This document shows, in pieces, positions 34,219 through 43,424 of a DNA stretch of 64,000 nucleotides. The notes under the pieces were generated by a model. It did not search any database and was not told the DNA's origin. It saw only the letters and a list, made by a program, of their open reading frames with translations. The DNA lies in contig NZ_CP082248.1 of NCBI RefSeq assembly GCF_019879105.1, positions 558,001 to 622,000 on the forward strand. The letters are read 5' to 3'. Each line of letters opens with the position of its first letter. The first letter of the stretch is position 1. The translations under genes were made by a program, and so were the position numbers. Source of the DNA: Natrinema sp. SYSU A 869 (GTDB lineage Archaea; Halobacteriota; Halobacteria; Halobacteriales; Natrialbaceae).

Positions 34219-34723
34219 CTCCCGCCGCTTTTTTGAGTTCTTCGTGGAACGTCTCTTGTTCGTCAGCCTCAGCTTCAGCGGCTGTACGGCGTGGTTTTTG
34301 ATAGCTCAATCTCGCTTCTTTGAGCAACCGCCGGCAACTCGGGATTGAGTAATCAACATCGTAGGTCTCGTCGAGATACTGCTGGACGAGCGCCGGCGTC
34401 CACGCCGGCGCGTTAACCCCAACTTCTTCGGGTGAGTCGTGGACAGCTTCTTCGAATTCTTGTTGCTCTTTTTCTGAGAGCTTTCGCTTTCTCCCAGATC
34501 GATGATCGTCAGTTACAGCCTGCTCAAGCGACTCGTCGGTGTCGAGTCGCTTGAGCCAGCTATAGATCGTGCGTCGCTGAACGTCGTACCACTCGGCTAG
34601 TTCAGTCTGTGTAACGCTGTTTTTGTACGCTATTGCCGCTAAGAGCCGTTGTGTCGGCTTCTTTCCCTCCACGTTGAGAGCATCTTGCAATTACTCGACA
34701 GAGATTTCGTCGAGATGATCCAC
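34166..34723 (-). pseudogene. IS630 transposase, N-terminal frame with a stop (copy 2)
   Basis: It is identical in sense to 1036-1593 except that the codon at 34691-34693 is TAA instead of GAA, so translation from the native start ends after ten codons. A TTG just after the stop (34690) could allow restart of a 174-residue frame that keeps the helix-turn-helix. Confidence 0.75.
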
Positions 34724-34771
34724 TACCTTCAGAAATCATCTCTGAGTAGAAAGTTTTAACGGTTACTATAG

Positions 34772-35137
34772 CTGAGTTCAGCGAAAATTGAGGACGAGGC
34801 TGAACGGCGGGACCTAAGTAAATCCGAGGTAATTCGTGAGTGGTTCGCCGACCGCGACGAATTACAGCGTGAGTACGAGCAATTACAAAGTGAACGCGAT
34901 GAATTACAAGCCGAGTGCGACCGCTTGCGAAACGAATACGAGGAACAGATCGAGGAATTAGAGCGCGAGATCGAGCGCACCCACCGCGAGAAGCGCCTCA
35001 TCTTGGAGCAGTGCGAGGAGCACACCGAGTTGGTCAACACCGTCAAAGAGGAGCAGAGCCTCGCGAAACAGAAGGCCAACGCCGGCGTGCTCACACGGGC
35101 GAAGTGGTGGCTCGTCGGCATGGGCGGTGAGGAGTAG
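34772..35137 (+). pseudogene. Ribbon-helix-helix/coiled-coil protein truncated by IS630
   Basis: The open frame starts directly at the IS630 end and reads LSSAKIEDEAERRDLSKSEV and IREWFADRD, the two helices of a ribbon-helix-helix domain lacking its first strand. A long heptad coiled coil follows (DELQREYEQLQSERDELQAE through ERTHREKRLILEQ), then the tail QKANAGVLTRAKWWLVGMGG. The tail is shared with the small protein at 15995. About 15 N-terminal codons are lost. TTG starts inside the coiled coil could give a shorter product. Confidence 0.7.
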
Positions 35138-35600
35138 ACAGAAATATGCAGTCGAATAGAGCTTATAGAACCGAAATCTGGGGGTAAGAGCCCCGTACCG
35201 CATGTTAGCGGGCGAATCGGATGTTTCCTAATCTACTTTTGATTAATCTACAAGTCACAAGTACAAACTATAGGGTCGCCGTTGTCCCCGAAGCGCAACC
35301 GCTACCCCCAGGAAAGTCGACTGTACTCAGCTCTCGAGATGTTCCACGGGTGATTTCCTCTTGATCACTGAACGCTCCCGCTCTCTCTGTTCTAATCGAT
35401 AGACTCGACCGCCATCGTTGGTGATCGTGCTACTCGTTCAAATTAAACCGCAGAAGTACAGCGAAGAGCGTTAGCTCAAGAAGCGTCTCATATGTACGCT
35501 ACCCACTGGAGAACAGAAGCGAATTTCAGTAGAAACTGCTACAGAAATATAATTCTGATTATATTTTTTGCCCTGGAGGACCTCAGCTCTTCCGAGGACG
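35138..35600. other. Intergenic region
   Basis: No gene is supported. An AT-rich segment at 35545-35570 (aatataattctgattatatt) is a likely promoter for the membrane protein at 35601. Confidence 0.4.
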
Positions 35601-35936
35601 ATGATCCCGAACAAAGATCCGAACACGTATCGACCCGTCAAAGGACCCGGTCCACCAAACAGACCTTCTTCGTCGAGAGGCCTCGTTGGCGAACTCATCG
35701 TCGCTGCGGTGTTCGCCTTTGGTATGATCGGGTTGCTGTGGATCTGGGAGTTCGCCTCCGGGATCGGCGTCAATCCCGTCTTGGCGATACTCGCGCTCGT
35801 CGTCTCCAGCCTACTGATTCGGGCGATGTGGAGCCGTGTCCGCGAAGTCCCGTCCCATCTCCGCGTAGCCATTGTCGGCCACGGCGACGAAAGCTCCGAT
35901 CTCGACGAGCCTCCCGTCCGGTCCCGTCAGCGGTGA
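35601..35936 (+). CDS. Small two-helix membrane protein
   Basis: The protein has 111 residues from the ATG at 35601 (MIPNKDPNTYRPVKGPGPPN). After a Pro-rich N terminus there are two membrane helices (GELIVAAVFAFGMIGLLWIW and PVLAILALVVSSLLIRAMW) and an acidic cytoplasmic tail. An upstream ATG at 35568 would add eleven less likely residues. The function is unknown. Confidence 0.55.
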   Translation: MIPNKDPNTYRPVKGPGPPNRPSSSRGLVGELIVAAVFAFGMIGLLWIWEFASGIGVNPVLAILALVVSSLLIRAMWSRVREVPSHLRVAIVGHGDESSDLDEPPVRSRQR

Positions 35937-36000
35937 GCGGAACCTCGTGTTTCCGACCACGTCTGTCGATACATCGCTTTGAGCAACGACAACCATTGTT

Positions 36001-36710
36001 GGTACTGTCTAGCCAAAGAGCGAACAGTTCTTAGAGACGGATGCTATGGCCGCCCAAGAACAGTTCACCGTCTCTCTGGAACCGAATCCGCTTGAGTGTT
36101 GGGACAACGAGAGCACCGCGAGCGCCCTCAGAGCGCTCGCGGTGCGGCTTCACTCGACGGGAATTTCACTTCGTGAGACGGCCGCTGCGCTGGAGCAGTC
36201 CGGCGTGACCCGGTCACATCAGGCGGTATGGCAGTGGGTCCACCGCACTGCGGAGACCGCCCCAGACCCGCCGACGGCGAAGCCGTCGCGGGTCGCAGTC
36301 GACGAAACGGCGGTTGAAATCGGTACCGAGCAGCACTGGCTATATGCCGCGATCGACGTCGAGACGAAGCTGCTGCTCGGTACAGTCGTCTCAGAACGGC
36401 GAGGAACGGACCCAGCCGCCGAGTTTCTCGGAGACGACGTTTCTCGTGGACGATGGGCTATTTGACCGCGCTCGCGCGGTGCGATCTACGCGGTCACCTC
36501 GACTATGTCGACCGGAACGTGATCGAAAATTGGTTCCAAATGCTTGCGATGCGGATCGACCGATTTCATCAGACGTGGATGGGCGGCAGAGCCAGCGCAC
36601 AGCGCTGGCTCGCCGCCTACGTCTACTACTATAATTTCCAGCGACCAAACCAAGCGCTCAACAACCGCACGCCTGTTGAGGAGGTGCAGAATCGTTGACT
36701 AGACAGTGCC
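36001..36710 (+). mobile_element. IS6-family element, defective
   Basis: Inverted ends ggtactgtctag (36001) and ctagacagtgcc (36699-36710) bound a 710-bp element with a single transposase gene that carries an internal deletion. The same tips bound the five MITEs in this window. There is no target repeat. Confidence 0.85.
36046..36698 (+). pseudogene. IS6-family transposase with internal deletion
   Basis: The first frame (MAAQEQFTVSLEPNPLECWD, helix-turn-helix ISLRETAAALEQSGVTRSHQ, first Asp in VAVDETAVEI) breaks after AAEFLG. The second frame resumes GYLTALARCDLRGHLDYVDR with the Glu in NVIENWFQM and ends YYYNFQRPNQALNNRTPVEE. The helix around the second Asp (FLVDD) is shortened and out of frame. 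DDE transposases of this type make cointegrates. This copy is inactive. Confidence 0.8.
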
Positions 36711-36745
36711 AATATAGCAGTTATACAATTTGGTCGCTCATCTAC

Positions 36746-36989
36746 GATTTCGTATATTCGGAGACGAAGATAAGAGTAAATATTATATACCTAAATACAT
36801 GTATTATAGATTTATTTTTATTCAATCTGTTTTAAATATTGGAAGGCATAGACCAACTGTTGGGAGACTTGGTGAATTAGCAGAAAATAATTCGATTTGT
36901 ATATCTGGTGATAAGCACTTCAGTTACATACATATGGTTGTAATTCAGCATGAACTTGGATCCCATTCCTATCCCAGATATTGGGATAG
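36746..36989. repeat. AT-rich element with 3' hairpin, copy A
   Basis: It starts with a 25-base sequence found again at 38122 (gatttcgtatattcggagac and five more bases) and ends with a hairpin ctatccca-gatat-tgggatag (36969-36989). The length, 244 bases, is nearly the same as that of copy B. No stable coding frame is shared between the copies. Confidence 0.5.
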
Positions 36990-37168
36990 GAAGAGGTGGC
37001 GTTCACGATGCCAAAATAGTTCTGATGATTAACAGACTTGGAAGTAAGGGGAACGGAAGTCAAGAAGGATTATTTATATAATTTATTATTTGTAATTTCG
37101 CTAAAATCGGATCGGCATCTGATACTGGACCCGTACTCTTAAGTCACTGCTAGCAGAATGATCAGTCG

Positions 37169-37600
37169 ATGCAAACGGTTCTGGTGCCGATAAGCGAAAG
37201 CGAAGAGCAAGCGAGGCGTATCGAACGAACCGTTCACGAACATCCGTTCGATCGCGATGAGATCAAACTCGTCATTTTGAACGTATTCGAGGAGTTTGAG
37301 GTCGAGCCCGCCGAATGGATATCAATCGAGTCTGCTGACTTCTACGACGACACGTTCCCAACGGTAGCTGCAGAGGTGGCGGCAGGTCTCAAGGACGCCG
37401 GATTCGAGGTCAACGTTCGCCGCGAACATGGAGATCCAGCCGGAACCATCGTCGACGTCGCTCGGGAACTCGATGCCACGGCGATCGTCATGGCAGGCCG
37501 AAAGCGAAGTCCTGTCGGTAAGGTGCTCTTTGGCAGCGTCACACAGGCTGTTCTCCTCGATGCACGGGTTCCCGTTGTCGTCGGTACAGGTCCCGAGTGA
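37169..37600 (+). CDS. Universal stress protein (UspA family)
   Basis: This 143-residue single-domain Usp has beta strand MQTVLVPISE at the start, a helix, VILNVF, and the C-terminal nucleotide-binding box AGRKRSPVGKVLFGSVTQAV (pattern GxxxSPxGxxxxGS), which predicts ATP binding. UspA proteins act in general stress survival. The promoter region is AT-rich (tttatataatttattattt at about 37073). It lies alone between the two AT-rich repeat elements. Confidence 0.9.
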   Translation: MQTVLVPISESEEQARRIERTVHEHPFDRDEIKLVILNVFEEFEVEPAEWISIESADFYDDTFPTVAAEVAAGLKDAGFEVNVRREHGDPAGTIVDVARELDATAIVMAGRKRSPVGKVLFGSVTQAVLLDARVPVVVGTGPE

Positions 37601-38121
37601 GCCAAGTGACGCATCTCGAGCCGTCAACCTGGGAAAGTCCATGGCGACTACCGAAGGGGCGACACCGAAGAGAACAGAGTTATCTTAGATACTAGTATAG
37701 TGTAAAAGTAATTTATGCATTGGGATCGTTACACTATCTTGTATTTCATTCTATATATAACCCTTCTGTTAAGGAACCTCTCTGTTCTCCTCATAAAGCA
37801 GGAGAAAGAAACTGGCGAAACGGCGGTTAGCGGCAACAACGTACAAAAACGGCGTCACGTAGACTGAGTTACCTGAGTGGTACGACGTTCAGCGACGAAC
37901 GATTGATTATTGTTTTTCGTATAGGTGATAATACGGGATAGGGACTCTATTTTATGTGTTATCGTCCTTGTAGTGACAGAGAATCCCACGGAGCAGAAAA
38001 ACGCAGATATGCTTCCTGAGAATGTGCTGACTTGTAGAAGCAGAAGGGACCGCCTTCATTACTCGTTCTATGTTAATAATGGAAATTGATTTTGGTGGTT
38101 ATATGACCTAATAGGGCATAT
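37601..38121. other. Intergenic region without a gene
   Basis: No coding frame is supported. The sequence is moderately AT-rich, with a TATA-like stretch near 37748-37760 (ttctatatataac). Confidence 0.4.
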
Positions 38122-38360
38122 GATTTCGTATATTCGGAGACGAAGAGGAGAGTGGACATTTACCCCACATCTTTATATCCACCTTCCACTCCTAGTGAAT
38201 ATACATAGTATCTTGCAGATGTACCGACCATATGTGGATTTTCCCATAAGCAAGTGTAATTTACATACCATGATGGTTTCGATGATCGATATTTTATTAC
38301 AGTCCTATGCCTGTAATCCGGTGTGGGTTCGAACCTTGCTACGATCCCGAATATCGGGAT
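38122..38360. repeat. AT-rich element with 3' hairpin, copy B
   Basis: It begins with the same 25 bases as copy A and ends with a hairpin atcccga-ata-tcgggat (38344-38360). The TnpB relic begins about 15 bases after the hairpin, so the pair may be part of an IS200/IS605-type element. Confidence 0.5.
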
Positions 38361-38375
38361 GGGAACGAGACAGTA

Positions 38376-38694
38376 CGAAAAAGATAGTGCTGGAGCACAA
38401 GGGCGACCTGTGCGACACCCACGTCGTTCAAGTCAACCCGCGTGACACGACCAAAGAGTGTGCAAAGTGTGGTGGGAGACAGACAAACCGTTATGGGTAC
38501 GGGAACACAGTTGCCCGTCGTGTGGGTTTGAGGCGGGCAGGGATGCGAATGCATCGTACAATGTTCTTTCTCACGGTCTTCAACAGCTAGGTAAGGAACA
38601 CGCCGAAGTCACGCCCGTGGAGACTGCGACTGCTACGGACGCCGATGACGTGTCGGCAAGTCGTGTCGTTGAAACGGGAAGCCTCGGGGCTTGA
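38376..38694 (+). pseudogene. C-terminal relic of a TnpB (IS200/IS605) protein
   Basis: The frame reads KIVLEHKGDLCDTHVVQVNP, then RDTTKECAKCGG. After a shift near 38480 it reads CPSCGFEAGRDANASYNVLS, giving the four-Cys zinc finger and the third RuvC motif (RDANASYN) of TnpB. It ends in a tail typical of haloarchaeal TnpB (TATDADDVSASRVVETGSLG). The guide-binding N-terminal part and first RuvC Asp are missing. In active elements the guide RNA is made from this 3' end. Whether any remains at 38695-38770 is not known. Confidence 0.7.
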
Positions 38695-38914
38695 CTCCGA
38701 GCGGTTCACGAGAATACAAGCCGGGCTCAGTGAGCGTAAGTCCATACGAGCACGATCAGAGAATCTCTCCATCCTATTTTAAGAAGTCTGTTCAAAGGTA
38801 CATGAGGTACCATACCTTTTAACTTGAAATCAATTCAGTATTTTCTACTTCAGGTCATTTCATATCATTCTATGCTATCTACTAACAAACGAGTTGTTTG
38901 CCTTGCAGCACTGC

Positions 38915-39244
38915 TTATTCGTCAGCAGATACCAGCCGAGGACCAATCTTGGTCCCATTTTCGTTCTCACGGAGTATACTTCCAGTATCGAGTTTAACGC
39001 GATCACCAACAGTAAGATTACTCTCGAGTTGCCCAACAAAGTTCACTCCGTCTTCAAATTGAACAAGTCCAAGCAAATTTGGAGTCGAGACGCCGTCAGG
39101 CGAAACATGGACTGTCGTGATGGCGAGAATTTCTCCGGTTCCCGGGTCACGTTCGATCCAAGAGCTGTTCCCACATTCTAGACAACGTTGTTTCTCATAG
39201 AAGGTACGATTCCCACAATCAGTACACTCGTGAAGCGTAGTCAT
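38915..39244 (-). CDS. DUF35 OB-fold/zinc-ribbon protein, thiolase partner
   Basis: This 109-residue protein has an N-terminal rubredoxin-like ribbon (CTDC ... CLEC) and a C-terminal OB fold (GEILAITTVHVSPDG ... VGDRVKLDTGSIL). DUF35 proteins form complexes with thiolases or thiolase-like aldolases, bridging CoA substrates. Its ATG overlaps the stop of the thiolase by four bases (ATGA), so the two are translated together. Confidence 0.88.
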   Translation of the reverse strand: MTTLHECTDCGNRTFYEKQRCLECGNSSWIERDPGTGEILAITTVHVSPDGVSTPNLLGLVQFEDGVNFVGQLESNLTVGDRVKLDTGSILRENENGTKIGPRLVSADE

Positions 39245-40419
39245 AAGGCATCACCTTGAAGAATCGTGCAAACAGTATTATTTCCGAATCCAGCCACGTT
39301 GATCGCCAGCCCAATATCTGCGCTATCGACTGCACGGTTATTCGGTGCATCACCGCGTAATTGCCAAACGAGTTCGACAATTTGAGAAACGCCAGTCGCA
39401 CCCAGTGGATGGCCCCGTGCCTTGAGTCCACCGCCAGGATTAATCGGAAGATTTCCGTTACGGGCAGTTGTTCCGTCGGTAGTGAGTCGCCATGCCTCGC
39501 CACGCTCTGCGAGGCCAAGTTCTTCAGTCTCTAACCATTCTAGGATACTAAAGGCATCGTGGATGCATGCAACATCCAAATCGCCAGGGGTCACTTTGGC
39601 CGCTGTATAAGCAGACTTGCCTGCTTGCCGAACGCTCTCGATCATGAGCGGATCCGACCGATCCGCGACGGCGTGAGTCCCAACCGCACTCTCACAGGCT
39701 GCAACCTGTACGCCATCTCCCCCAGAAGTAATGACTGCTGCAGCGGCGCCATCACTCGTGGGACAGCAATCAAACAGACGAAGTGGAGCTGCCACGATGG
39801 GAGATTCAAGGACATCTTCGACTGTCACTTCGTTTTCAAATTGTGCATAGGGATTCTGAGCGGCATTCGCGTGATTTTTCACTGCGATTTGTGCGAGGTC
39901 TTCCCGATCGGCCTCGTATTCACGAAGGTACCGATCAGTTGCTAGCCCAGCGAACGAGGGAAGAGTTATTCCCTGTGCGTACTCTGCATCGTGAGTGATG
40001 CGGCTAATGATTTCTGTAGAAGTAGCTGTATCAGCATCCGACATTTTCTCCCCACCGACAACGAGTGCCGCGTCGGAGCGTCCTGCTCGAATTGCATCCA
40101 CTGCATCAAGGAACGCACTCGCACCGCTTGCACTCGTATTTTCAATTCGTTTAGTGTCGGCATTGGTGATCCCTATCTGTGCGGCGAGGGCGTTACCAAA
40201 CCCTGAGCGGCTATTAAACGCTTCGGCAGCTGCATTACCGACATGGAGCGAGTCGATATTCTCTGATGGAGTGGATGCGTCCTTCAGAGCCCGATCTGCA
40301 GCGACTGTGAGCAGTTCAAGGAGAGACCGTTCATCGTTCTTGGTGAACGCGGTCATACCAACACCAGCGACGCTGGGATACACTTGTGGCTGTTCTCCTA
40401 CCCGTGTCTGATTTGTCAT
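39241..40419 (-). CDS. Thiolase-family protein with Ser in place of the nucleophilic Cys
   Basis: This 392-residue protein has the thiolase fold. The box around the nucleophile reads IENTSASGASAFLDAV, so Ser96 stands where thiolases have Cys. The second half contains CIHDAFSILEWLETEELGL and the conserved GGGLKARGHPLGATGVSQ. With its DUF35 partner it resembles archaeal acetyl-CoA acetyltransferase pairs and also thiolase-like (Ltp-type) retro-aldolases, which lack the Cys. The substitution argues against simple Claisen chemistry and for the aldolase type, or a lost activity. It is the start of the catabolic island. Confidence 0.85.
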   Translation of the reverse strand: MTNQTRVGEQPQVYPSVAGVGMTAFTKNDERSLLELLTVAADRALKDASTPSENIDSLHVGNAAAEAFNSRSGFGNALAAQIGITNADTKRIENTSASGASAFLDAVDAIRAGRSDAALVVGGEKMSDADTATSTEIISRITHDAEYAQGITLPSFAGLATDRYLREYEADREDLAQIAVKNHANAAQNPYAQFENEVTVEDVLESPIVAAPLRLFDCCPTSDGAAAAVITSGGDGVQVAACESAVGTHAVADRSDPLMIESVRQAGKSAYTAAKVTPGDLDVACIHDAFSILEWLETEELGLAERGEAWRLTTDGTTARNGNLPINPGGGLKARGHPLGATGVSQIVELVWQLRGDAPNNRAVDSADIGLAINVAGFGNNTVCTILQGDAL

Positions 40420-40632
40420 CGTATACCATGGCGTATTTCCTACAGGGATTTAAGATTTTACCTTAGCAACTATTCTATTGGTTCTCGTACTACCCGTCTG
40501 CTTCTTGAAGGAGTTTCCTCCCTCTGTACTTCTGAGGAAACTCGTTCACCCACCCCATTGTTACTCAAAGTAATCGAAATGTAGAGTTAGGCACAAAAAA
40601 TCTTATTGCTATCACCCAAGATGGGTTACTGT

Positions 40633-41890
40633 ATGGTAGATAGAGACACAACTCCAGAGAAATACTAGATGGTATCACTGTGATTGACCTGACGACTTTC
40701 GTCACTGGCGGGTTTGCCACAACGATGCTCGCAAATCAGGGGGCAGACATTATCAAAGTTGAGCGGCCAGATGTTGGAGACAATAGTCGGTATTCTGGTC
40801 CCCCGTTTGTTGATACTAGCGAGTATGAAGGCGCAGGTCAATCGGCTGCAGAAGAAGGTGAATCACCCTATTTCTGGACAGTCAACTACGACAAGAAAAG
40901 TATTGAACTCAACCTTAAGTCCGCAGAGGGACTTGCAGTACTGTACGATCTCATCGAAGAGGCAGACATTATTATCGAAAACTTCCGTCCTGGAGCTGCC
41001 GAGCGGCTCGGTATCAGCTACGATGATGTTCGTAATGTTAACGACACGATCATCTATTGTTCCATTTCAGCATTCGGTGACTCAGGACCGTGGAGCCAAC
41101 GGCCGGGTTACGATTTACTTATCCAAGGCATGAGTGGGATGATGAGCGTCACTGGTCCCGAAGATGGTGATCCTGTCAAGGTTGGTCTTCCGCAGACCGA
41201 TCTTATCACGGCAATGTGGGCCGCATTCGGAATCGTCGGCGCCTTATACCGCCGTGAACTCACCGGCGAGGGCGATCGCGTCGAACTTGGAATGCTCGAC
41301 GCTTCCCTCCCTTGGCTTACCAAACAAGCTGGCAAGGCATTCGTCAGCGAGGAACCGGAACAGATGGGTACAAAGGACCCTGTTCTCGCGCCATATCAGA
41401 GTTATCCGACTGCAGACGGCTATCTGAATGTTGCTTGTGGTAATCAGAAACTCTGGGAAGAACTGTGTGACGCAATCGACCGCCCGGAACTGATTGCCGA
41501 TCCGCGATTCAAGACAAATTCTACTCGCGTTGAGCACATGGATGAGTTAGAAGAGGAACTCGCGCCAACGTTCAGTGAACACACAACCGACGAATGGGTC
41601 GAGATGCTGGCTGAAGGGAGGACCTCCCAGTGGGGCCAGTCTACGATGTTGATGAGGCATTAGAAAACAAGCAGGTGCAATCACGCGAGATGATTACAGA
41701 GATAGAACATTCTTCAGCAGGCGATATTCCGGTAATAGAACATCCACTAAACTTCACAAACGCAGATACAGGGTTCGAGGATGCACCGCCGCTGCTCGGG
41801 GAAGATACAGAAGCAGTGGTACACGACCTCGGTTATACTGACGAGCAAATTGACGAACTGCGTGAAGCCGACGCAATACCGGATCGGTGA
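40633..41890 (+). pseudogene. Family III (CaiB/BaiF) CoA-transferase with two frameshifts
   Basis: The frames together give a CoA-transferase of about 420 residues that moves CoA between carboxylic acids. The native start is probably ATG at 40633 (MVDRDTTPEKY). One base is missing at about 40667, after which LDGITVIDLTTFVTGGFATT follows. Family boxes are GADIIKVERPDVGD, YFWTVNYDKKSIELNLK, LIEEADIIIENFRPGAAERL and GYDLLIQGMSGMMSVTG. A second one-base loss near 41625 shifts to GPVYDVDEALENKQ and the C terminus. The catalytic Asp region (ISAFGDSGPW ... PGYDLL) is intact. Confidence 0.82.
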
Positions 41891-42427
41891 CCGCCATCGG
41901 AGCCGTGACCATCTCCGATAGCGGTGCATAACGTCGTTGAACTAGGCGAACGCTGTCTTCCAGTACCGCCATCTTTCCTCCGGCATTTATTTTCCAGCTC
42001 TTCTCCATATTCGAATCAGCTCTACTGATGGGGGAGGCAAAGGCAAGTAGGAAATTGGGGTATCTTATGGCTTGTAACACGTCCTCAGAGGATTCTCTCA
42101 AGCGCCACTGGGCCTGGGTTTTATACTAAGTAGGGATCTCGCTTGCTCTCTTATTCCTCATCCTAATATACGGGACGTAGTTAGCCTCTTTAGCTAACTG
42201 CGATTACGACCATATGTTTGTAATCGAACGTCTGAACAAATATAAAATGATTGACTTACGAAGACAATGAGTAAACTCATAGCAAGTAGAGGACATGAGA
42301 TGTTCATCAGAACCGGCACCTGTCGTTTCATATGGTAAAGATAGTGAAGGAGGATCCTGATCAACAGCCGTCATACGTTAGTCCGAAAAAGGAATTATTT
42401 ATATAACAGGGTATAGTATCCATCTCT
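41891..42427. other. Intergenic region with the IclR-gene promoter
   Basis: No gene is supported. A TATA-like tttatataa at about 42397-42405 lies some 25 bases before the ATG at 42428, as expected for a leaderless haloarchaeal transcript. Confidence 0.5.
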
Positions 42428-43201
42428 ATGGAAGATCAAACAAAAACACGAGCGAAGACAACACAAAGTTCACTAGAAGTCGTTGAAGCGCTACGTGAAC
42501 TTGGCGGTTCGACTTTAGAGGAGCTATCCGAACATACGGGATTTTCCACGAGTACTGTTCACAGGCATTTGGCGACGCTTCGAGATTACAACTACGTCAC
42601 TCAGGAAGATGATCTCTATCGAGTTGGCCTCCAGTTCCTTACGATGGGAGGGTATGCACAGCGTGAGATAGATGCATATCCAGCCATCAAAGAAAAGGTA
42701 GACCAGCTTGCTATTGATATGGATGAACGTGCGCAGTTTATTGTCGAAGAAAACGGTCAACGGGTATATCTTTACACCGAGGTTGGGCAGAGCGCGGTCC
42801 AGACCGGTGCGCGTATCGGAAAGCGTGGCGAACTCTACACCAGCGCTGCCGGGAAGGCAATTCTAGCGAACTTACCGGAAGAGCGTACCCACGAAATAAT
42901 CGATATGCGCGGCCTTTCCGGAGATGCTAGCAATGCCATCACTTCCAAGGAGGCGCTATTTGAGACCCTAGAAGAAATCAGAGAGCGGGGATATGCGTTC
43001 AACAGGCAGGAGACGACAGACGGAGTCCACGCGATTGGTGCCGCCGTAACAGACGCTAACGATGAGGTTCTTGGCGCACTCAGCGTTGCGGGTCCGGCTC
43101 ACCGGCTGAAGGGTGATACCTTGACTGAGGTGTTACCGGAGCAGATCTTGGGCACCGTCAATGAATTAGAACTCCATATCCAACACTCAGCTCACTCCTG
43201 A
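42428..43201 (+). CDS. IclR-family transcriptional regulator
   Basis: This 257-residue protein has an N-terminal winged helix (about 15-75; TLEELSEHTGFSTSTVHRHL) followed by the IclR effector-binding domain (GQRVYLYTEVGQSAVQTGAR, IGKRGELYTSAAGKAILANL, RGYAFNRQETTDGVHAIGAA). IclR proteins control catabolic genes in response to aromatic or organic acids. Its position between the CoA-transferase and transporter genes suggests it governs this island. Confidence 0.92.
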   Translation: MEDQTKTRAKTTQSSLEVVEALRELGGSTLEELSEHTGFSTSTVHRHLATLRDYNYVTQEDDLYRVGLQFLTMGGYAQREIDAYPAIKEKVDQLAIDMDERAQFIVEENGQRVYLYTEVGQSAVQTGARIGKRGELYTSAAGKAILANLPEERTHEIIDMRGLSGDASNAITSKEALFETLEEIRERGYAFNRQETTDGVHAIGAAVTDANDEVLGALSVAGPAHRLKGDTLTEVLPEQILGTVNELELHIQHSAHS

Positions 43202-43424
43202 TCCTCAGTAGTTTTCAGGAATACATCCGGTGATTCGTCCGTAGAGCAGGAGATACATGCCACTAATCGAAGATGACCGAATTACACTGATCAGCTATGT
43301 TGATTCCGAACATAAAAATAGGATTGTTTGTCGCCGTGACCATCATATTTTCCGATTGCCCTTGTTCTGTTATTATCGAGTGTCATAGCCACTCTACCCG
43401 TTCTGAACGCATCCGTCCCATCAG

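Larger units (their letters stand above)
33715..34771 (-). mobile_element. IS630-family insertion sequence, copy 2
   Basis: This 1,057-bp element has the same ctatagta ends as copy 1 (585-1641) and only a few base differences. One of these creates a stop in the helix-turn-helix frame. It sits between a possible GNAT fragment and a truncated ribbon-helix-helix gene and so accompanies the loss of the latter's 5' end. Confidence 0.9.

Noticed and set aside
35492-36034. 180-residue plus-strand frame
   Set aside because: It overlaps the small membrane protein in another phase and is Arg-rich without hydrophobic or domain patterns.
38325-38362. tRNA-like T arm (gggttcgaacc) followed by a hairpin
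   Set aside because: No acceptor, D or anticodon arm can be folded around it, and it lies inside the repeated AT-rich element.
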